A stretch of DNA of 64,000 nt from Nageia nagi (GCA_050084985.1 JBITNC010000002.1:12524001-12588000); one strand, 5' to 3'. Positions 25,208-37,445 are shown, counted from the first letter of the stretch. Numbers and translations: made by a program. The notes: generated by a model from the letters alone, not told the origin.

Positions 25208-25760
25208 ATGGCCTGCAGGCATTGGGTGGGATTTGTTTAAGGAGAGGCTAAGTAAAGCAATTGTTAGAATCTGAACCAGAAGAGAGAGAGCACCTCCAAT
25301 TAACTTCCATTAACGATGGAGTGTTGTTGTATCGCATGGGAGCATAGGAGGTGCTCTCTTTCTTCTTGTTTAGCCTCTGGCATTGGGAAGATCGACCATC
25401 AATAGCATTACAGGATATCGATTTCTATTTTTCAGTATGTTTCAGTTATTCCTTTAGATCTTTCATGTTTGTGATAAAATAAGGAATTTCTATGCAGAAG
25501 ATGTTAACATAATTCCATCTTCACATTGGTATTGCAGGTCTGTCATTCTGCCTTCTTCACATTGTTATGGGAGGGCTGTCCTTCTGCGAGAAGCCATTGA
25601 GGCTAACCGTGAGTTTTTATTCTGGTCCAACAGAGAGACTACCATTGTACTTGTGCATATTCTTAGAAGACTCACCTATAGCAGACCAGTATTTGCAACA
25701 AAGAGTTTCAGTACGACAAGCAAGGATAAGCAAGTCCAATTAAAGAATAATGGACGTTAG
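25208..25760 (+). pseudogene. Unrecognised gene-like unit, block B copy
   Basis: It contains a ten-codon ORF (MACRHWVGFV, 25208-25240), then an ATG at 25316 opening a 29-residue frame (MECCCIAWEHRRCSLSSCLA...), cysteine-rich and closed at 25405. A splice-acceptor-like 'attggtattgcag' lies near 25537. After it an open frame runs through 25563-25760 and includes EAIEANREFLFWSN and FATKSFSTTSKDKQ, ending with TAG. The last segment has the Arg/Ser/Thr-rich look of a mitochondrial presequence, though not at an N-terminus. A 34 bp segment around the acceptor is duplicated here but not in block A. I cannot assign a family. It could be a small spliced gene or its remnant. Confidence 0.3.
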
Positions 25761-26298
25761 TGCTAGAGTTTGCTGATATGATCCTAATTAGCTCTTAAAT
25801 ATTGGGAGATGTTAAAAGAGATTAACACTCTTATTTTAGCTTTAGATTATCATAATTAAATATTAATAAAATAATAATTCAACATATTCAATTAAAGAAA
25901 ATTAACTTGTATAAAATGTTAAATTTATGAACCTTAATATTTTTCTTATTTTAGATGTACTTGGCTATATGGAAAATATTTAGGGAGATGGATGGAAAAA
26001 TCCAAAAATAAAAGGATTAAGAATTTTATTGTTAGTTGTTTTTTTTGCATTTGTAGTTGTGTGATATATTATAAATATTTATGAAGATATTATTATATTG
26101 AAGTTTTTTTTGTTTTGTTTTGTTTTTATGATGTAAAATGATTTATTATTTGTTTTTACTTATGAAATTATAATTTATGCATCCAATTTAATATATCTCT
26201 TAAAAGTGTATTTATTTTAGCTAGAATAAGAATTATGAATCTCATTAAATTATTTGTTATATCATTGCATTATGGGTTATCAAGTGGACATGATACCT

Positions 26299-26303
<5 letters not shown>

Positions 26304-26336
<33 letters not shown>
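26304..26336. repeat. (TA)n microsatellite
   Basis: 33 bases of pure TA repeat within block B, expanded relative to the shorter TA run at the matching place in block A (about 3674). Confidence 0.95.
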
Positions 26337-26340
<4 letters not shown>

Positions 26341-26835
26341 CTTTAATGCCATAATGATACTAAAAATGGCTTGTGATTATTGACCTTACTTAGCATTAAT
26401 TTTTTATTTATATACTATTCATATAGTAAATGTTTTCTATTAATGTACCTTTTATTATTATTATCTTTAAAATTATTATTAATATTTTTGTTATGTACAT
26501 CATATGTGTAGATTGTAGTAGTTTTTCATTTGATCACAATGTAAAGTTTATATTTTTATTATATTAGGTATATATAAAATATATCTTGTAAAAAATATAG
26601 TATTATATCCTATAAGTTATTCCATGGCATTCTTCTTATTTTTCTATAGTTGATCAATTGTGATATAGTTCTTCTAATAGTTTCTACTTTTCTTATCTTT
26701 ATATATTAAGTTATAAGAAATTCATATGCAAATTTTCTTTAGATTAATAGTGCTGATAAGGGATTTATGTCCATTAGATCTAGTCAATATATTATTTATC
26801 TAATTATTTTTATCATTAAAGATAGTCATGGATCC

Positions 26836-27300
26836 AACAAAAGCTATTCTTATTTATCTAACACATTTTTTAACAAAAAGTAGTGATATGGCTCTAACAA
26901 AACTATAGGAATAACTCATTAATTGTATTAAGCTTTCCATTTAATGATATTTGATTCACTTAATTTGTCACATTATGATATCTAAATAAGATGAACCATA
27001 AAGTGCACGAATACTATAATTCTATAGTGAAATAGATAATTAGCTATTCTTTCAAGAATACCAATAATGGTTTTATTTATCTATTATTTTATGAGTAACA
27101 AGCAATTGACCATTTATAGGTATATGTGATATTAACTTGTTCATTTCTTTATTCATGAATGATATCCATTAGCATAAAATAACATCTTATGGTAATCAAA
27201 ATTTGAAAATAATACAATTAATAATGAAACTAGTAATACATATACTTTAGTCTATTATGATCTAATCCCATATAGAAAGAGGTCATGCTAAGATAATAAG

Positions 27301-27358
<58 letters not shown>

Positions 27359-27620
27359 CAGTTTTGTAAATATTTAAAGTTATTAGTTGAGAGTTGTTCT
27401 TCCTACAATTGTAACAATGGATGGAATGGAAAAATAAATTATCATATGTGGGTCCATCAGTTAAACAAGAAAATAAGAATTTAAATTACAATTTGTAATT
27501 CTAATTTATTATTATTATTATTATTCAACTATTCTTGAAATGTATCATTGGATTGAAAGTTAGTGATGTTTTTATACAATATTAATTTTAACATTCAATT
27601 TTTAATTAAAATAATATGTA
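26836..27620. other. Block B spacer where block A holds the 4.3 kb tandem units
   Basis: No gene seen. It contains a (TA)27 run at 27302-27356 and a short ATT run near 27510. It has no clear match to block A, whose equivalent place is filled by 4392-11935. Confidence 0.5.
27302..27356. repeat. (TA)27 microsatellite
   Basis: 55 bases of uninterrupted TA repeat. Confidence 0.97.
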
Positions 27621-27750
27621 GTTTAGTAATTTACTTTTATGTATGATTTTATAAACCTTTTCATTATTAAAATTACCTACTTATTTACTTATATTAATAG
27701 TATATAAAAAAGTTACATCAACTATAGAATCTAAATACCTATTATTAACT
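27621..27750 (+). repeat. Block B tail, matches 11941-12070
   Basis: Colinear continuation of the A/B paralogy beyond the interrupted part. Homology stops near 27750. Confidence 0.7.
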
Positions 27751-28264
27751 CTCAAAATTCATTAGGCAAGAGAATGAGTTACTTTCCTTTAATAATATAT
27801 TTTTTATTCTAGAAAATTCAAGAAACATTATCCTTCGAGAAGCAAATAAGACTCCTTATAGTGCACCAATAGGAGGGGATAACATGCATACGAACTTAAA
27901 GAAATTGTTATTCATTTTGGATGAAGAAAAAAATGAAAAACATTATCACCCTTTATTTAGAGTGTAGCAACATAAAAATAGAACATTTTAAACCTTTATG
28001 TAAATTATTTCCAAATAACCTATAGGTAAATTATTTTTGACTAACATCCCAACTAAGAAATGAGAAAACATATTAATGGTTTCCATTAGAAGACTACCAA
28101 GAACACAATTTCAATAGGATTCCATAACGGTGGTGGTTTATAGGTTGATAAAAGAGGTACACTTTATACCTAGTAATATTTTTGATGATTCAATTATTGT
28201 TGCTAATCAATTTATACATTAGGTCTTTAGATTATACCTATTTTTTAAATTTTATAATCCTTAG
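27751..28264. other. Intergenic, nothing recognised
   Basis: AT-rich sequence up to the 5' LTR of gypsy element 2; no supported ORF. Confidence 0.5.
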
Positions 28265-28780
28265 TAATTCACCTTAAAATGATCATAACTTTTGATTAAA
28301 CCATTGAATCATCTTGAAATTTTGAAGAGAGCTAGTGTCTTCTCTTTTTTGCCCCCAAATGGATTTTCTGATCAACCTAAATCCATCATTTAGTGCCTCA
28401 AAATTAGCTTTTAGTGTCAATTTTTAGGATTTTCCAATAAGTAGACTTTAATATCTTTTATTGTAGAATTTGTGTAGAAGAAAAAATTAGGAAATGGATT
28501 AGTCTATGTTGATTGGACTTGAACACCAAGTTTGGTTGTAATCCAAGGAACTTTCTATCTTTAGAAAGTTTTTATTTTTAGTAATGTCCTAGTTTTTAGA
28601 CTGTTTGTTATTTTTGAGGGAGAGTCTCCTTCTTTCTATATTAGCTATTGTAATAGACCTAAAAAAAGGTATTGCAAATTCAATAATGGGAAGAAGATTA
28701 TTTATAGGTTTTCTTCTATGTTAATACATTTATGTTATTAGAGCCCATTTTGTTGGTCTCTTATAGCTAAATTCACAACA
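28265..28780 (+). repeat. 5' LTR of gypsy element 2
   Basis: It aligns with 33443-33951 over the full length. Its first bases are 'taattcacctt' against 'tgatgcacctt' in the 3' copy, so the TG terminus has mutated. It ends 'attcacaaca'. It contains a pyrimidine-rich stretch 'gagagtctccttctttcta'. Confidence 0.87.
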
Positions 28781-28782
28781 TT

Positions 28783-28794
28783 TGGTATCAAAGT
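28783..28794 (+). other. Primer binding site, gypsy element 2
   Basis: 'tggtatcaaagt', initiator tRNA-Met type, two bases after the LTR. Confidence 0.75.
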
Positions 28795-28821
28795 AGGTGT
28801 GATCTCACTAGTGGAGAGAAG

Positions 28822-29892
28822 ATACCACCTAAAAGATGGGTTGGGGGTGTAGGCAGGGGTGTAACGGGTGCCTATGCCCACATGAATAGACAAATAAAGG
28901 ATGTGCATGCATAAATAGAATAGTTAACTAGTGCAATTAGTCATATGGGGGAGAGGAGACCCCGTACTCACTCAAATATTAGATCTAATAATGAGAGCAT
29001 GTCTAGGGAAGATGTACCTAATGTTGAGGTGGATGGAGAATCCTTACATTAGGAAGAAGTGAGATAGTGCTTTAAGAATAGGCTAATCCAAGCCTTGGAA
29101 AGGATAAGAGGAAATTGATATGGGATCAAGATCAAGGTTTCTAAGTATGCTGATGGGTTGAAACTAGAGGAGTTAATCGATTGGGTAAATAGCATGGAGA
29201 AATACTTTGAATGGGGTAATCTAGTTGAAGATAAGAAGGTGAAGCTTGCATGCATGAAGTTAAAGGGGCATGCATTGATTTGGTGGGATCATCTGTAGAC
29301 ATCACGATAGAGAAAGGGGAAAGAGAAGATTAGGGCTTGGGCCAAGATGAAGAAGAAGTTACAATAAAAATTTATTCTTGTATATTATTCCCAAACCTTA
29401 TTTTGTAGATTCTAGAATCTTCAATAGAGAGAGAATAGAGTATCAAAGATTACACCAACGAGTTCTACAAATTATCCATTTGGTTGGAGCATAATGAGAT
29501 AAATGAATAGAGAGCTATAAGGTATGTGAATGGCCTAAGTCTTTTTATTCAGGATGAGATAAGTATTCGTCATACTCTTACTAAAGAAGATGTATACCAA
29601 ATGGACCTAAGAGCTGAGGAGAAGCTTAAGAGGGTTAACAAAAAGGCAAAGAAAGGATCAACACCCTCTTTAAATCAAGGGCATGTTAGATTGAATTTCT
29701 CCAAAGGAGAATCATCAACATTTTCCAAAAAGGAGGATCAAGTAGGAAAAGGTCAAGATAGCTCCCAAAAAGGAAGAGTGTATCAAAGAGGAAGAGGGAA
29801 TGGTGAAGGAAGGATGGAGAATGGACCATGTAAACCATTCATCTATTATAGATGTGGAGAGGAAGGTCATAAAGCATTTGACTACCCTTAGT
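28822..29892 (+). pseudogene. gag pseudogene, gypsy element 2
   Basis: The expected start is ATA at 28822, where element 1 has ATG at the same place, so the start codon has been lost. The capsid-like domain is about 29090-29520 (GLKLEELIDWVNSMEKYF is readable). An open stretch of 121 codons (29526-29891) carries the end of capsid, a basic Gly/Ser/Arg linker, and the zinc knuckle. In the knuckle (YYRCGEEGHKAFDYP) the first and last cysteines have become tyrosine, while the second cysteine and the histidine remain. Several Gln or Arg positions upstream are stops. Confidence 0.78.
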
Positions 29893-29929
29893 ATGATGCA
29901 CAAGAAAGGGGACAAGCAAGGGTTGTACT

Positions 29930-32900
29930 AATTTAAGAAGAGAAAGAGACTAAGACAAAATTCATTGCAGATATGGGTGAAACCCTCATGATATGGAGAA
30001 CTCTCATTATTCTAGACAAGGTAAGCATGGAAGAAGAAGATGATGGAGATTCTTGGTTTCCTAGTAATAGTTTTTGCATAAGATGCACCTCAAGAGGAAA
30101 CGTATGTAACATGGTCATTGATGGGGTTAGTTATGAAAATTTGGTCTCTGATATCATGGTTGATAAATTAAATCTCAAATGTGAAAAACATCCAAACCTA
30201 TTTCATGTTTCATGGATTAAGAAGAAAAATATAGTAACCATTGATAAGAGGTGTTCGATCAACTTATCGATTGGGAAATATTACAAGGATGAAGTGTGGT
30301 GTGATGTGATCCTGATGGATACATGTCACATTCTGTTAGGGAGACCAGAGCAATATGATAGGGATTCTGATCATAATGGTAGAAAGAATACTCACACATT
30401 TTGTAAGGGTATTATGAAGTTGGTTCTTGTGTCTTTAAAGGAGGATGGATCAAGTGAGAGCTTCTTGGCATCAAAGGAGTTTTTTAAAGTAATTAAGGAA
30501 GCTAGTTTCTATTATGCCTTAATAGAAAGGAAGCTAGAAATAGAGGAAGTGGTAATACCTATAGTAGTAGCTTAGTTGCTAAAAGAATATGAAAATGTCA
30601 CACCAAAGGAGTTGCTAGATGGGTTGCCACCAAAGAGGGATATCCAACATCACATGGATTTGATCCCAAGATCAACACTTCTAAATCAAGAAACTTATCA
30701 ATTGAACCTAACATAGAATGGAAAGTTGAGTAGGCAAGTGATAGATTTGATAAAGAAGGGATTAGTCAGGGAGAGTATGAGTCCATGTGTGACTCTAGCA
30801 TTGATAACCCCAAAGAAATATGATTCATGGAGGATGTGTGTAAATAGTAGAGCCATATATGAGATCATAATAAAGTATCGATACCCTATGCTAAGGGTGG
30901 ATGGCATGATGGATGCATTGGCTAGAGTAAAATACTTAAGTAAAATTGATCTATGGAGTGGTTACTACTAGATTAGAATTTGAGAACGTGATGAACAGAA
31001 GATAGATTTTAAGATAAAAGATGGATTATACAAATGGATGGTGATGCCATTCAAGTTATCTAATGCACCTAGTACATTTATGTGGTTGATGAATAGGGTA
31101 CTACAAGAATATAATGGTAAGTTTGTAGTTGTGTATTTTGATGATATCTTGATTTATAGTAAAAGTGAATAAGAGCATTTTTTACATTTGAAATTGGTGT
31201 TAGATGTGCTCAGAAAGGAGAAACTATGTTTTTAATTTAAAGAAATGTAATTTTTTAGGATACTTTAGTATTTTTAGGATTTGTAATCTCTAGAGATGGG
31301 ATGAGGATGGATGATGAAAAAGTGAAGGCAATTATGGAGTGGCCTATTTCATGAACTATAATAGAAGTAAGGAGCTTTCATGGCTTAGCTACCTTTTACA
31401 AAAAGTTTATCAGGAACTTTAGCAATATAGCTACCCTTATAACTAAGTGCATAAAAGGGAAGGATTTTGTATGGAATACAACAACAATTGAGAGTTTTGA
31501 AATATTGAAAAAGAAGGTGTTATAAGCCCCTATTCTAGTGTTACCAGATTTTAGTAAGATATTTGAGGTTGATTGTGATGCCTCATTTGTTAGAATTGGT
31601 GGTGTATTGAGTTAGGAGGGTCAATCAGTAGCATTTTTCAATAAGAAGCTGAATGATGCAAGGAAGAATTACTCTACATATGATGTGGAGTTTTATGCAA
31701 TTATGCAAGCATTGTAGCATTAGAGGCACTACTTAATCTCAAAGGAGTTTATGTTTTTTTACTAATCATGGAGCATTTAGGTATGTTAACTCTCCAATAA
31801 TGTTAAACAATAGACATGAAAAATGGGTTTTATTTTTGAAATAATATACATTTATCCTACAACACAAATTTGGTAAGCAAAATAAGGTTTCTAATGCATT
31901 AAGTAGGAGAGTATTGTTGCTAACCACTATGGAGAATGTAGTGGTGGGATTTGAGGGAATAAAAAATATGTATGAATCTAATGCTGATTTTGAGAATATT
32001 GTGAGATAGTGTACAAGTGTAGTAGAAGGTGATTCTCATCTAATTTTTAAAGAATAATTTTTTTAGAATGGTTACTTATTTAAGGGTAATTGATTATGTA
32101 TTCCCAATGGCTCTATGAGAGAGAACATCTTGTAAGAATTACATAGAGGGGGTCTAGTTGGTCATTTTGGAGTAGCCAAAACTACAACTCTTGTAGAGGA
32201 GAAGTATTATTGGCCAAAGATGAAAAGAGACATAATCATGCTTGTCTCTAGATGTAGATGTGCTAAATAGCTAAAGGCCATGCACAAAATACAAGGTTGT
32301 ATATGCTACTTCCAATTACTAGAAGACGGATCACTCTAATTATGGATTTTATGTTGGGATTTCCCAAGACACAATAGGGTAAGGATTCAATTTTTGTTGT
32401 GGTAGACAGACTTTATAAAATGGCCCATTTTATTGCTTGCCAAAAAATTAATGATGCCACTAAGATTATAGTCTTATTCTTTGATGAGGTTGTGCAACTA
32501 CATGGTATCCCAAAGATTATTACTTCTGATTGAGATACTAAGTTCTTTGGTCATTTTTGGAGGACATTATGGAAGAAGTTAAATACAAGGATACAATTTA
32601 GTAGTGCTTACCATCCATGGATTGATGGGAAAATAGAGGTAGTGAATAAAAGCTTGGGAAAACTCTTATGGTGCATAGTTGGGGAAAAGCCAAAATAATA
32701 GGATTTCACCTTATCATAAGCTGAATTTGCATATAATAGCTTAGTGAATAGGTCAACAGGTAAATCTCTTTTTCAAATTATTTATGATCAAAAGCCTAGT
32801 TGTGTATTAGATCTTATTGATTTACCAATGATAGACAAAGTTAGTGATGATGTAGAAGCATTTGTTGAGCATACATATCTAGAAAGTGCAAGAATCAATG

Positions 32901-33430
32901 AAAGAAAAACTACATAGTAGTAATGCTCACTACAAAGAGGTTGTTGATGCACATAAAAGGATGAAAGTGTTTAAAGAGGGTGATATGATGATGGTTCATA
33001 TTAGAAAAGAATGATTTCCTAAAGGGAAGTATAATAAATTGAAATTTAAGAAAATTGGACCTTACAAGATTTTGAAGAAGATCAATGACAATGCCTATAA
33101 ACTGTAGTTACCTAATGAATTTGGTATTTCACCTATTTTTAATGTTTTTGATTTATTTCAATATCAAGTTACTATTAAGGATGGTGATCTAAAAGATTCA
33201 ATAAATTAGGCACCACATATGCCTAAGAAGAAGAAGGATAGAGTTGCACAAATACTTGATAAGAAGGTGATCACCACTAGACATGGGAGTTACAACAGAT
33301 ACCTAGTTTAGTGGAAAGGATTGTCCTTATCTAATAAAATTTGGGTTTTAGAGTTAGAGCTATAGAAAATTGATAACCAAAAGTTCAAGATTTCATTTTA
33401 GTTGAACTCATAGGAGTTGAGTTCTTTTTC
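29930..33430 (+). pseudogene. pol pseudogene, gypsy element 2
   Basis: A 200-codon open stretch (29973-30575) holds the aspartic protease: MVIDGVSYENLVS with the catalytic Asp, and the later CDVILMDTCHILLGRP segment. RT follows (30726-31330), with the active-site box [11 protein letters not shown] intact but a stop four codons later. RNase H begins near 31550, frameshifted in parts. The integrase zinc-binding part is at about 32150-32270 (GLVGHFGVAKT). Its core at 32400-32680 shows [12 protein letters not shown], then TSD followed by a stop, then GKIEVVNKSL, so all three acidic residues of the catalytic triad can still be read. The tail at about 33240-33350 reads KKVITTRHGSYNRYLV and resembles the chromodomain-like end of plant chromoviruses. 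Confidence 0.83.
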
Positions 33431-33433
33431 ACC

Positions 33434-33442
33434 AAAGGTGAA
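33434..33442 (+). other. Polypurine tract, gypsy element 2
   Basis: 'aaaggtgaa' directly precedes the TG of the 3' LTR. Confidence 0.7.
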
Positions 33443-33951
33443 TGATGCACCTTAAAATGATCATAACTTTTGATCTGACTGTTGGATCATCTTGAAATTT
33501 TGAGGAGGGATGCCCCCAAGTAAAATGTTTTTTGATTAGCTTAAATCTATCATTTAATGCCTTAAAATTAGTTTTTAATGTTAATTTTCAATATTTTCCA
33601 ATAAGTAGGCTTTAATATCTTTTGTTGAAGAATGTTTTAGGAGAATAAATTAGGAAATAGCTTAGTCTATGTTGACTAGGCTTGTATGCCAAGTTTGGTT
33701 GTAATTCAACAAACTTTCTATTTTTAGAAACTTTCTAAGTTTCTATTTTTAGTAATGTTCTAGTTTTTAGACTATTCATTATTTTTCAGGGAGAGTCTCC
33801 TTCTTTCTATACTAGCTATTGTAATAGACTTGAAAAAAGGTATTGTGAATTCAAGAATGAGAAGAAGATTATTTAGAGGTTTTCTTCTTTGTTAATACAT
33901 TTATGTTATTGGAGCCCATTTTGTTGGTCTCTTGTAGCTGAATTCACATCA
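33443..33951 (+). repeat. 3' LTR of gypsy element 2
   Basis: It starts 'tgatgcacctt', ends 'attcacatca' and aligns with 28265-28780. Compared with the 5' copy it lacks the 'ctagtgtcttctctttttt' segment and has a small duplication near 33720-33740. Confidence 0.87.
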
Positions 33952-34494
33952 TCTAGATTTATAGTTTTTTTTCAAGTTCTTAATAGGTAATGCATCATGC
34001 TTTGGGCACACATTTGAACAATGTTCTTCATGTCATATAGAAATAGGTAATCAAATTAAACAAGTAAACTAATGCTTGCTTACAAAACATGTTAAGGATA
34101 TATTACATGGATAATATGATAAATTAGTATTAATACTTGTACTTAGTTAAATTTTATTATAATAATGGTTATAATTTATCACTTTGAATGGTTTAATTTG
34201 AATAATTATATAGTGATCTATGTAGAACTTCACTTTTATGAGATAATCTTAAAGATTGTATTGTTATCCAATGTGAGATTTTATAAATTATGCAGGAAAA
34301 ATTAAATAATGTTCAAGTGAATATTAAGATTAAATAAAATGATTCTAATTTTCATTCTCTATAGGTCATAATAAAATTAAGCATTAATAATTTTCTTGTT
34401 ACACTTCATTTGAAGCATATTTAATCACATTCATGAAAAATAAGCATTATAATTTTGCATTCTTATGGAGAAAATAATTATGTATAATTGCATA
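33952..34494. other. Intergenic, nothing recognised
   Basis: AT-rich, no ORF. Confidence 0.5.
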
Positions 34495-34745
34495 ATATTT
34501 TCATACATTGATTATAATTACATAATATTGTCATGACAATAATTAAAGTCCATACCAACTTAAATCCTATGGTTAGAATTGCATAATTATTTTAGGACTA
34601 CAATTACAATCCTTACGAACTTGCATACTACTGGTATGTATCTATAATAAATTTCATGACAATAACTAGAATCCATACAAACTTGTATCACATGATTAAA
34701 TGTACATAATAATTGCAAGATAAAAATTAGTATCATATTAGTTTG
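34495..34745. repeat. Degenerate tandem repeat, about 61 bp x 4
   Basis: Equivalent words ('catgacaataattaaagtcc', 'aggactacaattacaatcc', 'catgacaataactagaatcc', 'gcaagataaaaattagtatc') begin at about 34532, 34594, 34655 and 34714. Each is followed by a 'ata(c/a)(c/a)aactt'-like phrase. Spacing is 62, 61 and 59. Confidence 0.55.
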
Positions 34746-36460
34746 CTAACATAAACATCTACCTACATGAGACCTTTATTGTACATGCAAAGGATTATAA
34801 AACTATTAACTAAGGATGTAGGTATAAATAAGACTCCATTGGAGAAGGTTAAATAAATTTATGGAGTTACTATGAAATTGATAAACCTTTTTTCTATGCA
34901 AAGGTATCTATATAATTATGTTTTTATTCATTTTTTTAAATATATTTTGGATCAATAGTATTCCCATCACAAGATAATCAAGGATATTAATCCTAATTGT
35001 GTATGCTACTTCAATAAAAAAAAACTATTTCCATTTATAAATAATTACAATAATACTCTATTATATACATTTAAAAAAATTGAATTCAATTTATAGGCCA
35101 AACCCATTTATTCTAAGATATATAAGAAATAATCCATCTAGTATTTATTTAAATGGTGAAAAGATTTTCCTTTAGTAGAATAAATTTATTCTTCCTAAGG
35201 AAAATAAAATTAAGGAGGAAAATTTAACCCATAAAGAATGTAGTGCTTCTATGATAAAGAATCCACAAGACCAAGTTACACTTTTAATTATATATAGCAA
35301 TGGATACATAATTTATTTTTGGGATACTATAAAATTCATACAACTAAAAACTTACTAATATGAGAACTCATTGAAAATAGAATTTTACTAATATTACCCT
35401 AATATGGAAAAAGTAATTTCTCTTTAAAATTTAATTATATATTCAAGAAAGCTTACATAAAATAATTTTCACATAAATGCCCTGGTTACAACAAATGAAG
35501 CAAAAACTACTTTCACACAAACTTCACACAATCATGCAACCTGGAATGAAGTAAATCTAGTTCTCAATAATATGAATGGTAAAAATGAAATAAACTAGTA
35601 GACATGTAAAAGAGGATGGGAACCATTCAACAAGATCCTTTATTTTTTTTCCTAATGTTATTTACTCTTATCACTCTACCCCATTACTCTTATGATTATT
35701 TAGGATTGAAACATGCTTAAGTATATCGATTTGTTAATGTGGTGATTACCATGGTTATTTTTTTTTTAACATCATTAAAGACACACTCATGATATTAAGA
35801 TTTATGGGATAATATTTTACATAAAACACCTTAACATATCTTATAATACTTTAAAAAAGAATTGTAAATAAATATTTAAAAATTAATTATTTACAAATTG
35901 CCAAAGAAAAAGTGTTATTCACCTATATAAATTATTATTAATTTCATGATGAAGCATCCTCCAAATATGATATGCTAACTAAATCATCATAATAATAATG
36001 ATGTTATTTTTTATATGCCTAAGGAAGGCTAATATAATGGCAAAACATGAAGATTATTAGCATAAAATATTGAAATACCAAGCATGCAAGAGTATAAAAG
36101 ATGAACTACATGATATGTGGAGATGATAATCATTAAGATATATCATAGGGTATGTGATCCCAATGTTGAACTCTTATGATTGGATTTGAACATTATAGGG
36201 AATGCCATTCTTTACTTCTAAAATTCCATGGGTTTTTCTAAGTGCTATTTATAGCAATGTTTCTATTTTTAGAATTTCAAAATTAATTTCAAAGTTTAAA
36301 TTCTTTTGAGAATAACCAAATATTTATAATTGCAATTTTTTTCTCAAGTTAAATAGCCAAAAAAATATGGGAATAAATTATGTATAGAAATTTTGCTATT
36401 TTTAAGATTTTAAAACTAATTGGAATAAGCTTTTTTTATATAATTATAAATTATAGTTTT
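34746..36460. other. AT-rich intergenic, nothing recognised
   Basis: 1.7 kb without a supported ORF or a repeat partner that I could find. Confidence 0.5.
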
Positions 36461-37431
36461 TGAAAATTTTAATCTTTAGTTACTAGTTCTCGGGCATTAT
36501 TTCATCTTGTACTAGGCATTTCCACTCTTTGGGACTTTGTTGATCCCCAAACTACTTTCAGGTTTTGATTATGCTTCGAGCATTTTCTCCTACTCTGGGT
36601 GTTGCTAATCTCCATTCCTAGGACCTATATTAGCCTCTAGTCATCAAGCATTATCACCATATCTTGGATCTATATTAGCATGTAGGATCTACTTCAATCT
36701 TTAGGTGTTATCAAGCTTGGCATTCTAAGATATGGTGATTGATGGAATTACTTCCCAAACTCCATGACTTATTCTCTACACAAGTCTTCTTCAAGCTATG
36801 GTCATTTTTCTCTATGATGCACTTTTAGGATATCTTTTTTTGGGTTCTCTCTCTTCATGGTAGTAACAAACCTTGGGAATTATTGTTGCCTTCTTTGTTG
36901 TAGGTAGTGATAACACCCATCAATTTTGGTGAGTGACATCACCATTTTAGAGTCAATATCCTAGGACTTATTCAAATATCATATCCCTCTTGCATCAAAA
37001 CCTGAATTTCTACACATCGACATTAACATTTTTGTACAAGATGGTTAATCTACCTTTTGCAACCATTTAATGTGTTTCAAACATCATGCATACAAGGGCA
37101 TGGGCTTCCTCTACTCTTTGTAGAAAGGATGACAGAATGCATGCATGGAGCCATGTTGCATTTAATTATATTTTTACCAAGTAGCACATATGTAATATTT
37201 TATTTTAGTATAAGTCTAGGTAGCCTATCTATAAGCTAGGGATGCAGGAGTGAATTAAATAATCATGTATTTTTCCTTGATAGCTCTAAGATAACATTGT
37301 AAAAAATTTACTTCTCTACAATACAAAAAATATTTTGGTATCCTATTTATCTTGATGTTTATTTCACTTATGGTTAGCCTTGCTATGCTTTGGCTATATA
37401 CATTATTATTTAATTTTCTTCAAAATCTACA
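36461..37431 (+). repeat. 5' LTR of copia element 1
   Basis: It starts 'tgaaaattttaatct' and ends 'caaaatctaca', matching the start and end of 41694-42721. Both LTRs share blocks such as 'gcatttccactct' and 'gataacacccatc'. Confidence 0.85.
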
Positions 37432-37433
37432 AT

Positions 37434-37445
37434 TGGTATTAGAGC
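37434..37445 (+). other. Primer binding site, copia element 1
   Basis: 'tggtattagagc' differs from the usual initiator tRNA-Met primer site at one position. Confidence 0.8.

Larger units (their letters stand above)
22525..26835 (+). repeat. Paralogous block B (partner of block A)
   Basis: Colinear with 945-4390; anchors are listed under block A. It is longer because of internal indels. Conservation is strongest at 24850-25410, which includes the TATA-like box and the two ATGs. A third, short match to its first part lies at 43097-43300, and a match to its last part (26500-26600) at 61936-62055. Confidence 0.8.
28265..33951 (+). mobile_element. Gypsy element 2: decayed Ty3/gypsy (chromovirus-like) retrotransposon
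   Basis: LTRs of 516 and 509 bases flank primer site, gag, protease, RT, RNase H, integrase, chromodomain-like tail and purine tract. The five bases on each side (cttag before, tctag after) match at three positions, compatible with a diverged target duplication. The coding region is a close relative of gypsy element 1 and is more complete: the integrase core deleted there is present here. The frame is broken by many stops, so it is inactive. Confidence 0.9.

Noticed and set aside
25563-25760. Resemblance of the block B frame to a universal-stress-protein-like segment
   Set aside because: Only a few residues (IVLVHI) fit; too short and without the nucleotide-binding motif.
945-26835. Blocks A and B as the LTRs of one giant retrotransposon
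   Set aside because: No TG...CA ends, primer site or purine tract at the block borders, and fragments of the unit recur elsewhere in the window. Not excluded.
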